64,000 nucleotides of DNA from Nymphaea colorata (GCF_008831285.2 NC_045145.1:558001-622000), one strand, 5' to 3'. Positions 14,801 to 26,564 are shown, counted from the stretch's first letter. A program made the numbers and translations. The notes: generated from the sequence alone by a model not told the origin.

Positions 14801-16507
14801 AATGATTGAAATCACACAAGTTCATATAGATAAAAATGGGATCTATGCATTAGTTTTATCCCTAATAGTTAATCGAAAGAATTCAATCTGTCGTTTCGCG
14901 ATATGAGCGATTGAAATCAGTTGTTTGTATAAACATTAGTCGAATTTAAGTGAGTCATTTGATCACACATATTTAATTGAATGTTTTTAACTTATTAATA
15001 CATCCATTTTGAATGATTCATTTGATCGAAATCACAAGTTTGTGTGAGAATGAACAAGATTCAAGTGGTTAATTTGCTCCCATATATTTAATCTAATCTG
15101 TTTCACTTGTTATTACATGTGTAATGAACGGTTTAAATGATTGAAATCACAAGTTATTATGGATACAAGTGGGATCTATGCTTTTGTTTGATCCATTTTA
15201 CTTAATTCAATGAGTTTAACTTGTTATATTTATAGTGAATGACCTAAGGTATTGAAATCACAAGTTCGTATCAGTACGAGTGGTATTTAAGTAATTCATT
15301 TGATCACACATATTTGATTGAATGTACTTAACTTGTTGTTGCATTTATATTGAATGATTTAGTGGATTGAAATCTCAAGTTTGTATGAAAACAAATAAGA
15401 TTCAAGTCGTTCTTTTGCGCGCTTATAGTGTATCTAATGCGTTTCACTTGTTATTACATCTATAATGACTAACTTAAATGATTTAAATCACAAGTTCATA
15501 TAGATACAAATGGGGTTTATGCTATAGTTTGATCCCTTGTAGTTTCACTCGTATTGATACAAACATGTGATTTCATTCCCTTAGATCCTTGCTATTGTTG
15601 TTACATTTATAGTGAACTTTCTAAGGGATTTAAAGCACAAGTTCGTCTAAATACGAGTGGGATGTAAGCGATTCATTTGATCAAGTTATGCATATTCAAT
15701 TAAATATGTGTGATCGAATGAATCACTTAAATCCCACATCTATTGATGCGTACTTGTGAATTCAATCCCTTGGCTCATTCACAATATACATCAGATTTAT
15801 GTCCATATGAGTTGGTGATTTCAATTACTTAAATCATTCCTTATACATATCATAACAAGTAAAACACAATAGATTAACCATAAAAGATCAAATGAACCAC
15901 TTCAATTTCATTCATTTTCATGCAAACTTGTGATTTAAATCCACTAAATCATTCAACCTGGATCTAGCAACAAGTTAATCACATTCAATGAAATATGCGT
16001 GCCTAGATGAATCGCTTAAATCTCACTCGTATTGATACAAACTTGTAATTTCAATTCATTGGATCCCTACTATTGATGTAACTACAAGTTCAACTCATTG
16101 GATTATCTACAAGAGATCAAAGTAATGCATAGATCTCATTTGCATCCATTTGAACTTGTGATTTCAATCAACAAAATCAATCATTGTACATGTAATAACA
16201 AGTAAACGCATTAAGGTAATGATAAGCGATGAAACGAACGACTTGAATCTCAATTTTTTTCATATAAACTTTTAGTTTCAACCATTTAAATCATTCATTA
16301 TAGATGTAAAAACTAGCGAAACATATTATATTAACTAAAATACAACAAGTAAATCACTTAAATGTCATTTATGGTCATTTAAGCTTGTGATTTCAATCCA
16401 CTAAATCATTCAACATGCATGTTTAAGCACATTCACGCATTAGTTTTTTATTGAAGTCATTCAATTGATCCCTAATGTGTTTCACCGTTTATTACTTTTA
16501 TAAAGAA
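11817..16507. repeat. Higher-order repeat copy 3 (B-C-A), 4691 bp
   Basis: Units are B 11817-13310 (1494 bp), C 13311-14793 (1483 bp) and A 14794-16507 (1714 bp). Both diagnostic indels occur in the same order as in copy 1, and differences from copy 1 are mostly scattered single bases. Confidence 0.9.
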
Positions 16508-18077
16508 CGTTTAAATGATTGAAATTACACAAGTTCATATAGTTAAAAATGGGATCTATGCATTAGTTTCATCCCTAATAGTTAATCGAAAGAATTCAAT
16601 CTGTCGTTACATCTATAGTACGCGATATAAGCGATTGAAATCAGTTGTTTGTATAGACATTAGTCGAATTTAAGTGAGTCATTTGATCACACATATTTAA
16701 TTGAATGTTTTTAACTTATTAATACATCCATTTTGAATGATTCATTTGATCGAAATCACAAGTTTGTGTGAGAATGAACAAGATTCAAGTGGTTAATTTG
16801 CTCCCATATATTTAATCTAATCTGTTTCACTTGTTATTACATGTGTAATGAACGGTTTAAATGATTGAAATCACAAGTTCTTATGGATACAAGTGGGATC
16901 TATGCTTTTGTTTGATCCATTTTACTTAATTCACTGAGTTTAACTTGTTATATTTATAGTGAATGACCTAAGGTATTGAAATCACAAGTTCGTATCAGTA
17001 CGAGTGGTATTTAAGTGATTCATTTGATCACACATATTTGATTGAATGTACTTAACTTGTTGTTGCATCTATATTGAATGATTTAGTGGATTGAAATCTC
17101 AAGTTTGTATGAAAACAAATAAGATTCAAGTCGTTCATTTGCGCGCTTATAGTGTATCTAATGCGTTTCACTTGTTATTACATCTATAATGACTAACTTA
17201 AATGATTTAAATCACAAGTTCATATAAATACAAATGGGGTTTATGCTATAGTTTGATCCCTTGTAGTTTCACCCGTATTGATACAAACATGTGATTTCAT
17301 TCCCTTAGATCCTTGCTATTGTTGTTACATTTATAGTGAACTTTCTAAGGGATTTAAAGCACAAGTTCGTCTAAATACGAGTGGGATGTAAGCGATTCAT
17401 TTGATCAAGTTATGCATATTCAATTAAATATGTGTGATCGAATGAATCACTTAAATCCCACCTCTACTGATGCGTACTTGTGAATTCAATCCCTTGGATC
17501 ATTCACAATATACATCAGATTTATGTCCATATGAATTGGTGATTTCAATTACTTAAATCATTCCTTATACATATCATAACAAGTAAAACACAATAGATTA
17601 ACCATAAAAGATCAAATGAACCACTTCAATTTCATTCATTTTCATGCAAACTTGTGATTTAAATCCACTAAATCATTCAACGTGGATGTAGCAACAAGTT
17701 AATCACATTCAATGAAATATGCGTGCTTAGATGAATCGCTTAAATCCCACTCGTATTGATACAAATTTGTAATTTCAATTCATTGGATCCCTACTATTGA
17801 TGTAACTACAAGTTCAACTCATTGGATTATCTACAAGAGATCAAAGTAATGCATAGATCTCATTTGCATCCATTTGAACTTGTGATTTCAATCAACAAAA
17901 TCAATCATTGTACATGTAATAACAAGTGAAACGCATTAAGGTAATGATAAGCGATCAAACGAACGACATGAATCTCAATTTTTTTCATATAAACTTTTAG
18001 TTTCAACCATTTAAATCATTCATTATAGATGTAATAACCAGCGAAACATATTATATTAACTAAAATACAACAAGTAA
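16508..18077. repeat. Terminal hybrid satellite unit and array edge
   Basis: This unit starts as type B ('atagttaaaa', 'gttacatctatagtacgcg') but carries the long block of type A from about 17901. It is therefore a B/A hybrid. Repeat homology stops abruptly after 'acaacaagtaa' at 18077, inside the long block, where non-repetitive DNA begins. Confidence 0.85.
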
Positions 18078-18439
18078 CTAATATGGCCGAAAATCAAATC
18101 AGCCATGAGAGTCAAGAAACTAAAACACATCTTGATAAGGCTTCAGCAATAAATCAGAATTCCAGCAAATTAAGAGCAATAAATATGGAAGCAAAGCCAA
18201 TCGGACAAGCAACAAAAATACCTCTTCGCAATGATTAAAGATTTCGGGAGAATGTCAGTTTCTCCTATTCAAAACCAAAGGAGAAATTCAGGCAAACAGA
18301 TTGTACGCCCATGGAAACTGATTCAAATTCGAATCAGACATAGCAATGTGAAATTGATGACTGAGTTGTGGAGTAGCAATTTTTCTTTCGAACCACATTA
18401 ATTTCTTTTGTTCATCATCTTCATCCTTCTTTCTCTTTT
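18078..18439. other. Unique sequence next to the satellite
   Basis: No convincing gene, RNA or repeat seen. The first bases right of the array are ordinary, mixed-composition plant intergenic DNA. Confidence 0.5.
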
Positions 18440-19125
18440 ACAGGCTTACAATTAACTTTATGCCAAAGTACTTGACAATGTTAGAGCGGCAGAATGCAGC
18501 ATTTTCAAAGATCAGAAAGCAGAATCCTGCGAACTACATAAGGAGTCAAGAAGAGCAATCTTGTTCTCTGTCTCCCTCTTGGGTAACACGTCTATTTTTA
18601 TTCTGCTTTAGTCCATGTCTTAATTGATGAAACTTTTTCAAGAATTCGTGTGGCATCTATGGATTTTCCTTGGCATATTTATGAACACAGGAAAATTGGT
18701 CTCATTTCATACCCTCTTGTTGGGTTTTCCTAGGGTAAAAAGGCATGTCCTGGAGAGTTCCATTTGTTTGTTAGGAAATGGAATTAATTCCTGTTGCAAC
18801 TTGAAGAATTAAGAGTTTTCAGTGGAAAGATAAGCTACTTAAATGTGTTTGTCAAGTGTAGTTTCCTGAAAGACGATTTCAGTTTTGATATTTGAGTTAT
18901 TTCTTTTTTGTATAAAAAGTTTGTCCATTGTACAGCTGTGCCAAACACTTGAATATTGAGCTGCAACCATGGGAAGATTATATTTTATGGTTATGGTATA
19001 TTAAAAGTAAAAAATACTTAGTCATCAGTGTTTAATCACCGATAATATTCTCATGTGAAACTGATTTATTAGCAAGCAGCTTATGATGCAGACTGTTTAC
19101 AAGTGGTTGTTGACTGTTTAAGCGA
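18440..19125. repeat. Diverged direct duplication, copy 1
   Basis: This segment aligns along its length with 20955-21675. Shared blocks include 'aggagtcaagaagagcaatc', 'ggttttccttagggtaaaa' (with small differences), 'ttcagttttgatatttgag' and 'gaatattgagctgca'. Many substitutions and small indels separate the two, so the duplication is old. A 62-codon ORF inside it is not conserved in the second copy and is not believed to be coding. Confidence 0.85.
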
Positions 19126-19134
19126 TTGTGCTTT

Positions 19135-19396
19135 CAACGGTGAAAGACTAAAATATCACCTCTTCTTTTCTCTTTGACTTTCTCTCTCACTTTTCTCTTG
19201 GAAAAGTCAAATGGTCACGTGCCTACCAATTTCTCTCTTTCTAAATCAGCCTTTTTTTCATTTTTTTCTCAAGATATCAGGCTATTTTCCATTTTTTTTA
19301 ATGGCCAAAGACTAAAACATCACCTTTTTCTCTCTTTGAATTTCTCTCAAACTTTTATCCTGGAAAAATCAAATGGTCAAGTACGTACCATTTTCA

Positions 19397-19400
<4 letters not shown>
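19135..19400. repeat. Short direct repeat of ~105 bp
   Basis: The block with 'aaagactaaaatatcacctc' near 19143 and 'aagtcaaatggtcacgtgc' recurs about 164 bp later as 'aaagactaaaacatcacct' and 'aaatcaaatggtcaagtac'. It is diverged and not evidently coding. Confidence 0.75.

Positions 19401-19434
<34 letters not shown>
19395..19434. repeat. (CT)n(TA)n microsatellite
   Basis: A run of CT dinucleotides passes directly into TA dinucleotides. Confidence 0.95.
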
Positions 19435-19442
<8 letters not shown>

Positions 19443-19479
19443 ATATGGAAAAAGCAGAGTGGAAAAAAGAGAATGAATC

Positions 19480-20954
19480 TCAAGTTCTTTTAATATGAAA
19501 AATTGATTGTATTCATCTTTCATGTCAGCATCCTCCTTTCGATATCAAAATTAAACAAAGAGAGAAAAAGGATGGTATACCAATAAGAATGACTTATGAG
19601 AATCAGTGGAAGAGCGAGCGGCCTGCTCATGGTTTTCATTCATTTGGTTTTTTGTCTAAAAGCAGCCACATAGATGTGTTTGAGATGTTTTAAGAAAATG
19701 TTGAGTATTTAGTTGTATAAATTAATTTATAACTTGAGAAGGCTACATATTTTTTATTCTTATAAATGTTGATCTATTGCATTGGACGTTGGTGATTTCT
19801 TTATCTTGTAAAATTGGAAATTCCAGACTTCGAGTGCTTATTTTACTCACTAAATAAATGGCCATATTTTTGCGATATAGAAGAGTTTTGACAAAATATA
19901 ACGATAAAATTTTTAAAATAAAGGAAATACCTGTTAACCAGTCGGTGGGAAAAAGAAGGGTTTCTATTAAGAAATTGAAAATGTGAAGGCACTTTTCAAA
20001 ATTACAGAAAGTTATCAAGGACGACGTGAAAATTTTCTATAATAACCCTGCCAAATGCTAACGTTCTCTCAAAAATTTCCTGCCAAAAGCAAGAAGCCGG
20101 GAAGAGAGAGAGCATCAGAGCACTGACACATAGACCTGAGCGGCGGGCCGAGCCGCCCCAGGGTACCCGGAACCCAGGCCAGCTGACACAAGCGGCCTTG
20201 CCGATTAGTAATTTTTTTTGTCGGTCTTGTTTTTAAAATTATTTTGAGAGCCAGAGATTGATTGAAACTTAGGTACTGATCGTATTTGATGTGTATGAAT
20301 TTAGTTCTTTCTTGCTCTTCCTTTTCGGTGTCCTTCATTCTCAATCGACTGATTTAGTTGATAAGCCTAGTAGTTGTTTCTTGCTTGATCTTTTTTCAAG
20401 AAACTCTGTTGAAGAATGTTTGGGATTTCTAGGTCCGTTGGGCTTCAGGTGACTGGATTTGTGGAAGACCATTCAGTATGCCCATGGATTGGATGTATTC
20501 ATGATTGTTTTGTTCCTTCTCGTTCTAATTTGTTAGACATGAAAAATTTTTTCCAACTTCGTCAGTTTTGGTGTGTAACTCTGGGATTTCTGGTTGGATT
20601 TTTGGTTTCAGTGATAGAGTTGCTGGAAGATCGTTTAGTGTGTGATTCATTAGAATTTTCAAATTCTCCTTTGGATTCACACTCTTGAATTCATTGATGT
20701 TGTCTGTTTTTGTTATAGCTTTGTGAGTTGTTTGTGCCATCTTCCATGGATTGATCACTCAATCTCTAGTTCAATATGTTTGTTCAAGAGAGGACCATTC
20801 GTCCTTGATAACGTCATGTCTTGTGATCTGTTCCTTTGACCATTTTGTTTGACAATCTTCTTAGGGCTGGCAGTGAATATCTGCAACTTTCTGCTCTCTC
20901 TCTCTCTCTGAAATTTCTCCCAGCTCACCTTGGTGATTATTTAGTGCCTTATCT
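19480..20954. other. Unassigned intergenic DNA
   Basis: No gene was recognised. A short GC-rich patch at about 20125-20205 contains a small hairpin around 'ggcgggccgagccgcc'. It is followed by T-rich DNA resembling untranslated leader or intron, which would fit a promoter or first exon, but nothing proves it. ORFs of 90 codons or fewer on both strands have no recognisable motif. Confidence 0.4.
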
Positions 20955-21675
20955 CACTTTACAAATAACTTAGTGGGCAAGAATGTGACAATTCCAAAAT
21001 GGCAAGAAAGCAACATTTTTAGATAGATGAAGGCAGAAACCCAGGAAATACTTAAGGAGTCAAGAAGAGCAATCTTGCTCTCCATCTTACTCAATGTAAG
21101 CCTTCTCTATGTTTATTTTCCTTTAGTTCTTGTCATAATTGAAGTTTTTTCAAGAATTTGTATGGCATCTGTGGGTTTTCCTTGGCATTTAATGAACTTT
21201 ATAAAATTTGTCTAATTGCTAACCCTCTTTTTGGTTTTCCTTAGGGTAAAAAAGGGTGTTTCAGACATTTATTTGTTATGAAATAGAATTAATTCTCTTT
21301 GAGACTTGAAGAATTTGGATTTTTCAGTGGATAGGTAAGCTACTTAAATGTATTTGCTGAAATGCTGGTTCTGATTTCAGTTTTGATATTTGAGTTATTA
21401 CTTTACTATCAAACGTTTTTCAATCGTACAACTGTGGCAAATAATTGAATATTGAGCTGCAGTCATGGGTAAACTGTCCTTTATGGTTATGGTATGTTAA
21501 ATGCAAATACTTGGTCACCAGTGTTTAAACAAACACAATGTGCTCATGTGGCAACTGATTTATTTTCTAATAGCTTATGATGCGGACACTTTGTTTTTGT
21601 TGTCATCATTTTCAACAAATGTGTGAGCAATACCATTTTATGATGGCATTGCAAGTGGGTGTTTACTGTTTTGGC
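20955..21675. repeat. Diverged direct duplication, copy 2
   Basis: Partner of 18440-19125, in the same orientation and about 2.5 kb away. The alignment runs from the 'gaaggcagaaaccc' region through 'ttatgatgcggacac'. Confidence 0.85.
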
Positions 21676-22783
21676 AAAATATAACTATAATGTTTTTTCA
21701 ACTGTTATGCACATAACGACTTTTGATCCTACCATGACTCACATCAGTCAGGACCATCTAATATCACAATAGGCCCAGTTCTCTTTGTAGTTGAAAGGTT
21801 AACTTCTATCTTGAAATGGTTGATCCCTCCCTGCACTTGTTGAGCATGCAAAAACCATTTGGAATTCTAATGAGATTGTTACTTTCTTGTTTCTATTATG
21901 AAATCAAGATCACAATTTTTACCACATCTACGTCTTGATACAACATCCCAACAACAAATAGATACACCTTTGCCTGGCCAAAGAAAAAACCATTGTTCAA
22001 GGCATCTTATGAGGGTTTTCCTTTTCACATATGAGGGACTCTGGTCACTTCACATTCACAACATCAGTTCCCACTTACTCCCCTGCCCTTTCCTAGCCGC
22101 TCTTCTTCTCGGACCTCTCCTCCCCGCCCCATCTGGTGTGCACCATGACCAGCTGCTCCTCCCATCAGCCGGAGTCGTACTTGCTCTACTGATCGACCAT
22201 GCGTTGAGTAGGAACGACCAAGTTCGCCATCGACAAGACGACTTCCCGGTCTTTGATCAGCTCGGTATTTTAGTGGTGGTTGATTTGCATCCCCAACCTT
22301 CGCTCTTAACACTTTCTTGTTAAACAAAAGTGCCTCTTTGGTTCTTGGTCCATATTTATCAGCTTATCAAGTAATATTACTAACCCAAATCATGAGCTTT
22401 TCTTGGAGAGAATCCACTTAATTTCAGACCATCGCATTTCAAACACTGTTTCACAAGTGTTAATCCAAAAACTATTTTGTTGGCCGGTCAACTTAAGAGC
22501 CAATTAAAATACTTTGCCAAAAAAATGGTACCGAATTGGTCAATCTCCATGAGAATTGAAAAGGAATGAATATTAAAAGTAATTGGAAAATGATAATATA
22601 AAACAAGAATTGCACTATTTAGAATGAAGTAATTTTCATCTCAGATGTATACATATATTTTTTCTATTTTGTAATTTTTTTAGTTAGGATAGGTGTGTTC
22701 CTCTTAGATGCACCCATAATCATTAATTTTGGTCTTCTTATTTTCAATCATTGCTTAGTACTAAATTGTAGCATCAAAATGAC
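21676..22783. other. Unassigned DNA with overlapping opposite ORFs
   Basis: A 141-codon ORF (+, 21898-22323) and an 87-codon ORF (-, 22064-22327) overlap around a moderately GC-rich patch at 22075-22290. Neither shows a domain I recognise, and overlap on both strands is what a GC-rich patch produces by chance. No other feature was seen. Confidence 0.4.
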
Positions 22784-22922
22784 AAAAGTGGGGCTTGGCC
22801 CGGCCCAGTCAAATTTTATTCAAAAAAATATATAAGAAAAATATTATATATATGCATTTATTTATTTAAAATTAATTAAAAATTGTCGAGTCTGGCCAAG
22901 CCGGGTGCCCATTTTTATCTAG
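22784..22922. mobile_element. Small hAT-like nonautonomous element
   Basis: GC-rich ends enclose an AT-rich core. The left end contains 'gggcttggcccggccca' and the right end 'ctggccaagccgggtgccc', which are imperfect inverted repeats sharing GGCTTGGCC. The same architecture occurs at 46092-46217 and 50827-51091. No target duplication could be fixed. Confidence 0.55.
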
Positions 22923-23945
22923 ACATAATGTGTGTGCCATTATTGCATTTTACTTCTTGATTTTGTTACATTACCTGGCGGTTGATTTCTAGAATAAGTC
23001 TATGTTGTTATCCCGCCTGTTTGATTATCACATCGAGATTGGGTGTTTTTGAAGTCGACATTGTGTGCCTGTGTCAAAACAACAATTTGATCAAGACAGT
23101 ATGTTACTATGTTCTTGCTTTTACAGTACCGTAAGGAAAGCTTGAATTTTGGATGACAAAGCCTTGCTTCGAATTGCTTTTGGTGATTTTTCAGATACTT
23201 CCTATTGAAAAGTGAGCATATTTTTATTGAAAAAAATGTGATAAACCTTGTACTTTAATACAAGAATATGTTGTTATAGCCGCAAAATCATCTGCAAATA
23301 TGATTGAAAACACCAGCAGACTTCATATATACGTCATTGGACCAATCTGTAATGTGTCCGAACCGCGGGAGGGAAGCGTTCTGGGTCCCAACCACGGAAT
23401 CGGAATGAACTCCGTGTCCGAACCACGGTTGATCTATTTCACTTATTATCAGTGCTTCCATGGCATTCTCTTATTGTTTCAGCTCTACCTCGATCGTCCG
23501 ATTCTAGTGCTGCAAACTCTCTGCTGAATACCACATGATGTAAGAGTGGTTTAATAGAGGTGGAAAATTTATGAGGATCTATCCCTACTCACCTTTGGTA
23601 TTCTGAGTTCGTGCTCATCGACCATGGTCGTTGGCTGAGGAGGTCATTCGTCTTCATTCTTCTCTTTGTCAACTATGGTAGGAACCAGTATAAGTCTTAT
23701 ATATTTATTTTTATGCTTGAGCACGTGCATTTGAAGGCTACTATTACTTCAAAACTCCAACAATTGGTATTAAAGACATGTTCTACACTCCTGTGCATCA
23801 TGTACTGTTTGTTTGTTATTGAGAGAGAGGACGGCAGATTGTCACTGGCCATTTCAAAACTCTCTTGCTCTCGTGCTCTTGCACACTATCTGTCTCTGCA
23901 TTCCCTCTCTCTCTTGTAACTCTTTAGTATTTTAAAAATAAAATA
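22923..23945. other. Unassigned intergenic DNA
   Basis: No gene recognised. The motif 'gtgtccgaaccncgg' occurs twice, near 23357 and 23416. ORFs up to 102 codons here show no known domain. Confidence 0.4.
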
Positions 23946-23949
23946 AGAA

Positions 23950-24445
23950 GGGGTTGCTAGCGAGGGGCTTTGTCTCCTCCGCCAACAGCATCCGGCAAAC
24001 CCCTCTTCAGGTATACGAGAAAGAGACATAGATGGAAGGCCGTTGGGCCCTCCCCGAAGCAAATCAATGGAGTGTGGAAGCCCTTCTCTCTATCACTGAT
24101 GGAAACCACCCACGAAAAAGGAGGGCATGGGCCACCAAGTGGCAGGCCGGCCTTTTTCTTTTCCCATCGATAGCAGTGCCTCCTTCTGGACAAGAGGGAG
24201 AGAAGCAGATGAGGAACACATACCCAGGCAGCCTCACGTCTCTTTGCCTTGCGCAGCACAAGCACAACAGGGGCCTTGTCTGTTGTGAAAAAGATGACAA
24301 AATGGGGAGGGCCCTTCCTATCATAATGGAGAAGGGGAGGGCTTTTGCCCACCCTTCCGACAGTGTCGGGGGAGTAAAGTGTATTGTTATGTCGTGGTTT
24401 ATCACCAAAGTGAGGCTGCAATGGCCTCTCACACTTGCTTAGGAA
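23950..24445. other. GC-rich patch open on both strands, unidentified
   Basis: This ~500-bp stretch is clearly richer in GC than its surroundings. It is open over 181 codons on the minus strand (23957-24502) and over 136 and 67 codons on the plus strand. No reading frame gives a recognisable domain, signal peptide or repeat. It could be part of an unidentified transposon or a gene fragment. Sharp compositional change at both ends suggests insertion. Confidence 0.35.
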
Positions 24446-24564
24446 AAAAAATATAAAGGGCCTTATTATTATATTTGTTATTTCAATGTATTGATCAAGC
24501 ATGAATGGTCACGTATATCTTTTGTCACTTGCATTGCCTAATTCTATTATTTTTTTTATAGCTC

Positions 24565-25972
24565 AAGTAATATTCTCATTTTTGATGGATCTAATTCTAC
24601 TATTGGGAAGAAATTGTACTGTTGACATTTCGGATATATGGATCTATACCTAACACTTCATGTAAATGAGTCTGCCCTTTTAACTAATAAAAAGACAACA
24701 TATGAGAAAGCAATCTTTGAAAAGTGTGAGCGATCTAATCGCTTTCGCTTGCTGGTTCTGTAGTCTAGAGTTGCTAACTCCTTTGGTCCTCTTAGTCCAC
24801 TTGATTCTATCATTTCCACCTGCTGAATAAGGTTCTTTCAACATCCCTTACAACATGCATAATGATGGATAGACATTCAATGATTTGATGTCCAAGTGTG
24901 CTGAGGAAGAAGAGAGATTGAAGAGTGAGAATGTGCATAGTGCACATGTGGCTTCTCATAAAAGTCAACATAAAATCGGACCAAAGAAGAATGTCATAAA
25001 GAAAAAGGCTAAAAAGTCCGCTACATGAACATCTAACCAATCTATCAAGCCTCAAAAAGGTGTCTCTTCTATGAAGTGCTTCTTCTGCAAGAAGAAATGA
25101 CATAAAAAGACAAATTGTGAAAAGTATGTGAACTGTTGGCTAGGAAAGATAATTTATCATTAATTTCTCATGAATGTAACTTGATTAATATTCCAGTGAA
25201 TAATAGGTGGGTTACTTCGAGTGACACTGTGTATATTGCCGATACCTTGCAGGCTTTTATGTTATGTTGAATTATTCACCACTCTTTATTATGTTGTGGA
25301 GTGAGGCTTTTAAGGATAGCTGCACACAATTTGAATAATGTACGTGCTAAAGTTGTTTCTAAAACTCCTTATAGTTATTGGCAGGCAGAAAGCCTCCACG
25401 ATTATATGTGCACATTTGGAGTTATCCAGCAGGAGCCAAATTATATAACCCTCACATAAAGGCTTTTGACCCTATAACAATTAGTAGCTTCTTAATTGGT
25501 TATCCAGAAAGGTCAAAAGGTTACTTGTTTTATTGTTCATGTCATTGACAATAAGATTTGTTATTCATCTAGATTATGTGGTGCACTTATAGGAGCCCAA
25601 TGATTTCATAGATGATGATGATCCAATCACCTTTATGGAAACTATTGAGTGTATGCAATCTACACATTGAATAAAAGCCATGAAAGAAGAGTTAAACTCT
25701 ACGGCTAAAACTCAAGTGTGGGACCTTGTCGCTCTATCTAAAACAGTTAAACACATATGATGTAAATAGGTATTTAAGACTGAAAAAACTCTAACGACAA
25801 AATTGAGAGGTACATGGCAATGATGGTTGCTAAAAGGCTACACTCAAATGGATGGCATTGACTATAACGAGACATTTTCAACTAAGAAGTCAATGAATGA
25901 AGATTATTTTACTTTCAAAACTCGTTTTGACTTAGAGCTATATCAAATGGATGTAAACATTAAATAGTGATT
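24565..25972 (+). pseudogene. Degenerate Ty1/copia gag-pol remnant
   Basis: Conceptual translation in several frames gives copia pieces in the normal order. A gag N-terminal stretch resembling 'YEKAIFEKCERSNRF' lies near 24700-24755. A coiled gag segment ('CAEEEERLKSENVHSAH') lies near 24896-24950. A CCHC zinc knuckle 'KCFFCKKK*HKKTNC' lies near 25077-25121, where a stop replaces the usual glycine. A degraded protease region 'NRWVTSSDTV' lies near 25200. The integrase C-terminal block ('AKLYNPHIKAFDP', 'SFLIGYPERSKGY') lies near 25436-25530. The reverse-transcriptase N-terminal block ('MKEELNSTAKTQVWDL', 'YTQMDGIDYNETFS', 'FDLELYQMDVNIK') lies near 25680-25970. The integrase catalytic core and most of the reverse transcriptase are missing, and stops and frameshifts are frequent. 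It cannot move by itself. No LTRs were identified. Confidence 0.9.
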
Positions 25973-25984
25973 TACATGAAGATG

Positions 25985-26378
25985 GGATGGAGAATTGATC
26001 TTCTATTAACCATATCTGCTTTTTCAAATATTCATATACTTGGATTCAAACCCAGATTTTAATATGAATGAAAGAAATGTCGTATTCAAATCTGAATCCA
26101 AAATCAAATTTCAAAATTTGAACCTAATTCAAATCTGATTTTTATATTCATGTCTGAGTCTGAATCCAATTTTGGTCGATTTTCATATTGTGAGGGCATC
26201 GAATATAGGATTGTTGTTTAAAACTAAATACAAATTTGAATTCAATTGATATTTATGTATATCTAAATGTGAATTTGATCGAATATTATTTCTTAAATCT
26301 GAACTGATCTGATTTCTGAATTAAATATTAAAATTTTTCTTCTTATGATCTTTTCGAAACAATTCTGTCAGTTATCTA
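25985..26378. repeat. AT-rich 'aatctgaatc' repeat, copy 1
   Basis: Repeated variants of 'aatctgaatcc' and 'gaattcaa' fill this stretch. The same composition and motif occur at 58245-58735 and, in the other orientation, at 54216-54470, so this is probably one dispersed nonautonomous transposon family. Confidence 0.65.
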
Positions 26379-26564
26379 ATTCAAGGCCGACATATTCATG
26401 GCATCCTTAATTGGAAGCCTCCCACCTCCAACATGTTCACTGATAAATAGGGGACAAGCCCATTTGGGTGTGTCAAAGTGGATATGGTTGTACAACAAGT
26501 CAAGCGAACTCAAGCTAGACTCAAACTCACTCAGCAAACCTCGACTTGAGCTCGACTCATTTGC
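26379..26564. repeat. Dispersed composite repeat, copy 1
   Basis: This segment aligns with 58707-58862. Shared blocks are 'gacatatt..catcctta', 'acaggggac.ag.ccattt' and 'caagtcaag' followed by 'ctcgactc'. The order is the end of the 'aatctgaatc' repeat, a ~75-bp spacer, then the start of a TAGRGCT-type element. The copy is cut off at about 26564, where the gypsy-like remnant begins. Confidence 0.75.

Larger units (their letters stand above)
1..18077. repeat. Nested higher-order satellite array
   Basis: The whole stretch is one AT-rich tandem array without coding capacity; its longest ORF is 72 codons. The landmark 'cgtttaaatgattgaaat' recurs at 1, 1712, 3203, 4683, 6394, 7834, 10105, 11817 (one base changed), 13311, 14794 and 16508. 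This gives units of 1711, 1491, 1480, 1711, 1440, 2271, 1712, 1494, 1483 and 1714 bp plus a truncated last unit. Inside each unit a motif like 'gattgaaatcacaagttc' recurs about every 114 bp in forward orientation in the first half, and its reverse complement 'cttgtgatttcaat' recurs about every 114 bp in the second half. Two diagnostic indels define three unit types and a B-C-A higher-order repeat of about 4.69 kb. Such arrays are typical of heterochromatin; whether this one is centromeric, subtelomeric or interstitial cannot be told from the sequence. Confidence 0.97.

Noticed and set aside
1-18077. CRISPR-like or tRNA-array interpretation of regular repeats
   Set aside because: Repeats are contiguous, occur in both orientations and lack unique spacers; the DNA is clearly eukaryotic.
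19174-19476. 100-codon plus-strand ORF
   Set aside because: It is built from a noncoding direct repeat and a CT/TA microsatellite.
21898-22327. Pair of opposite ORFs (141 and 87 codons)
   Set aside because: No motif in either; overlapping frames are expected in a GC-rich patch.
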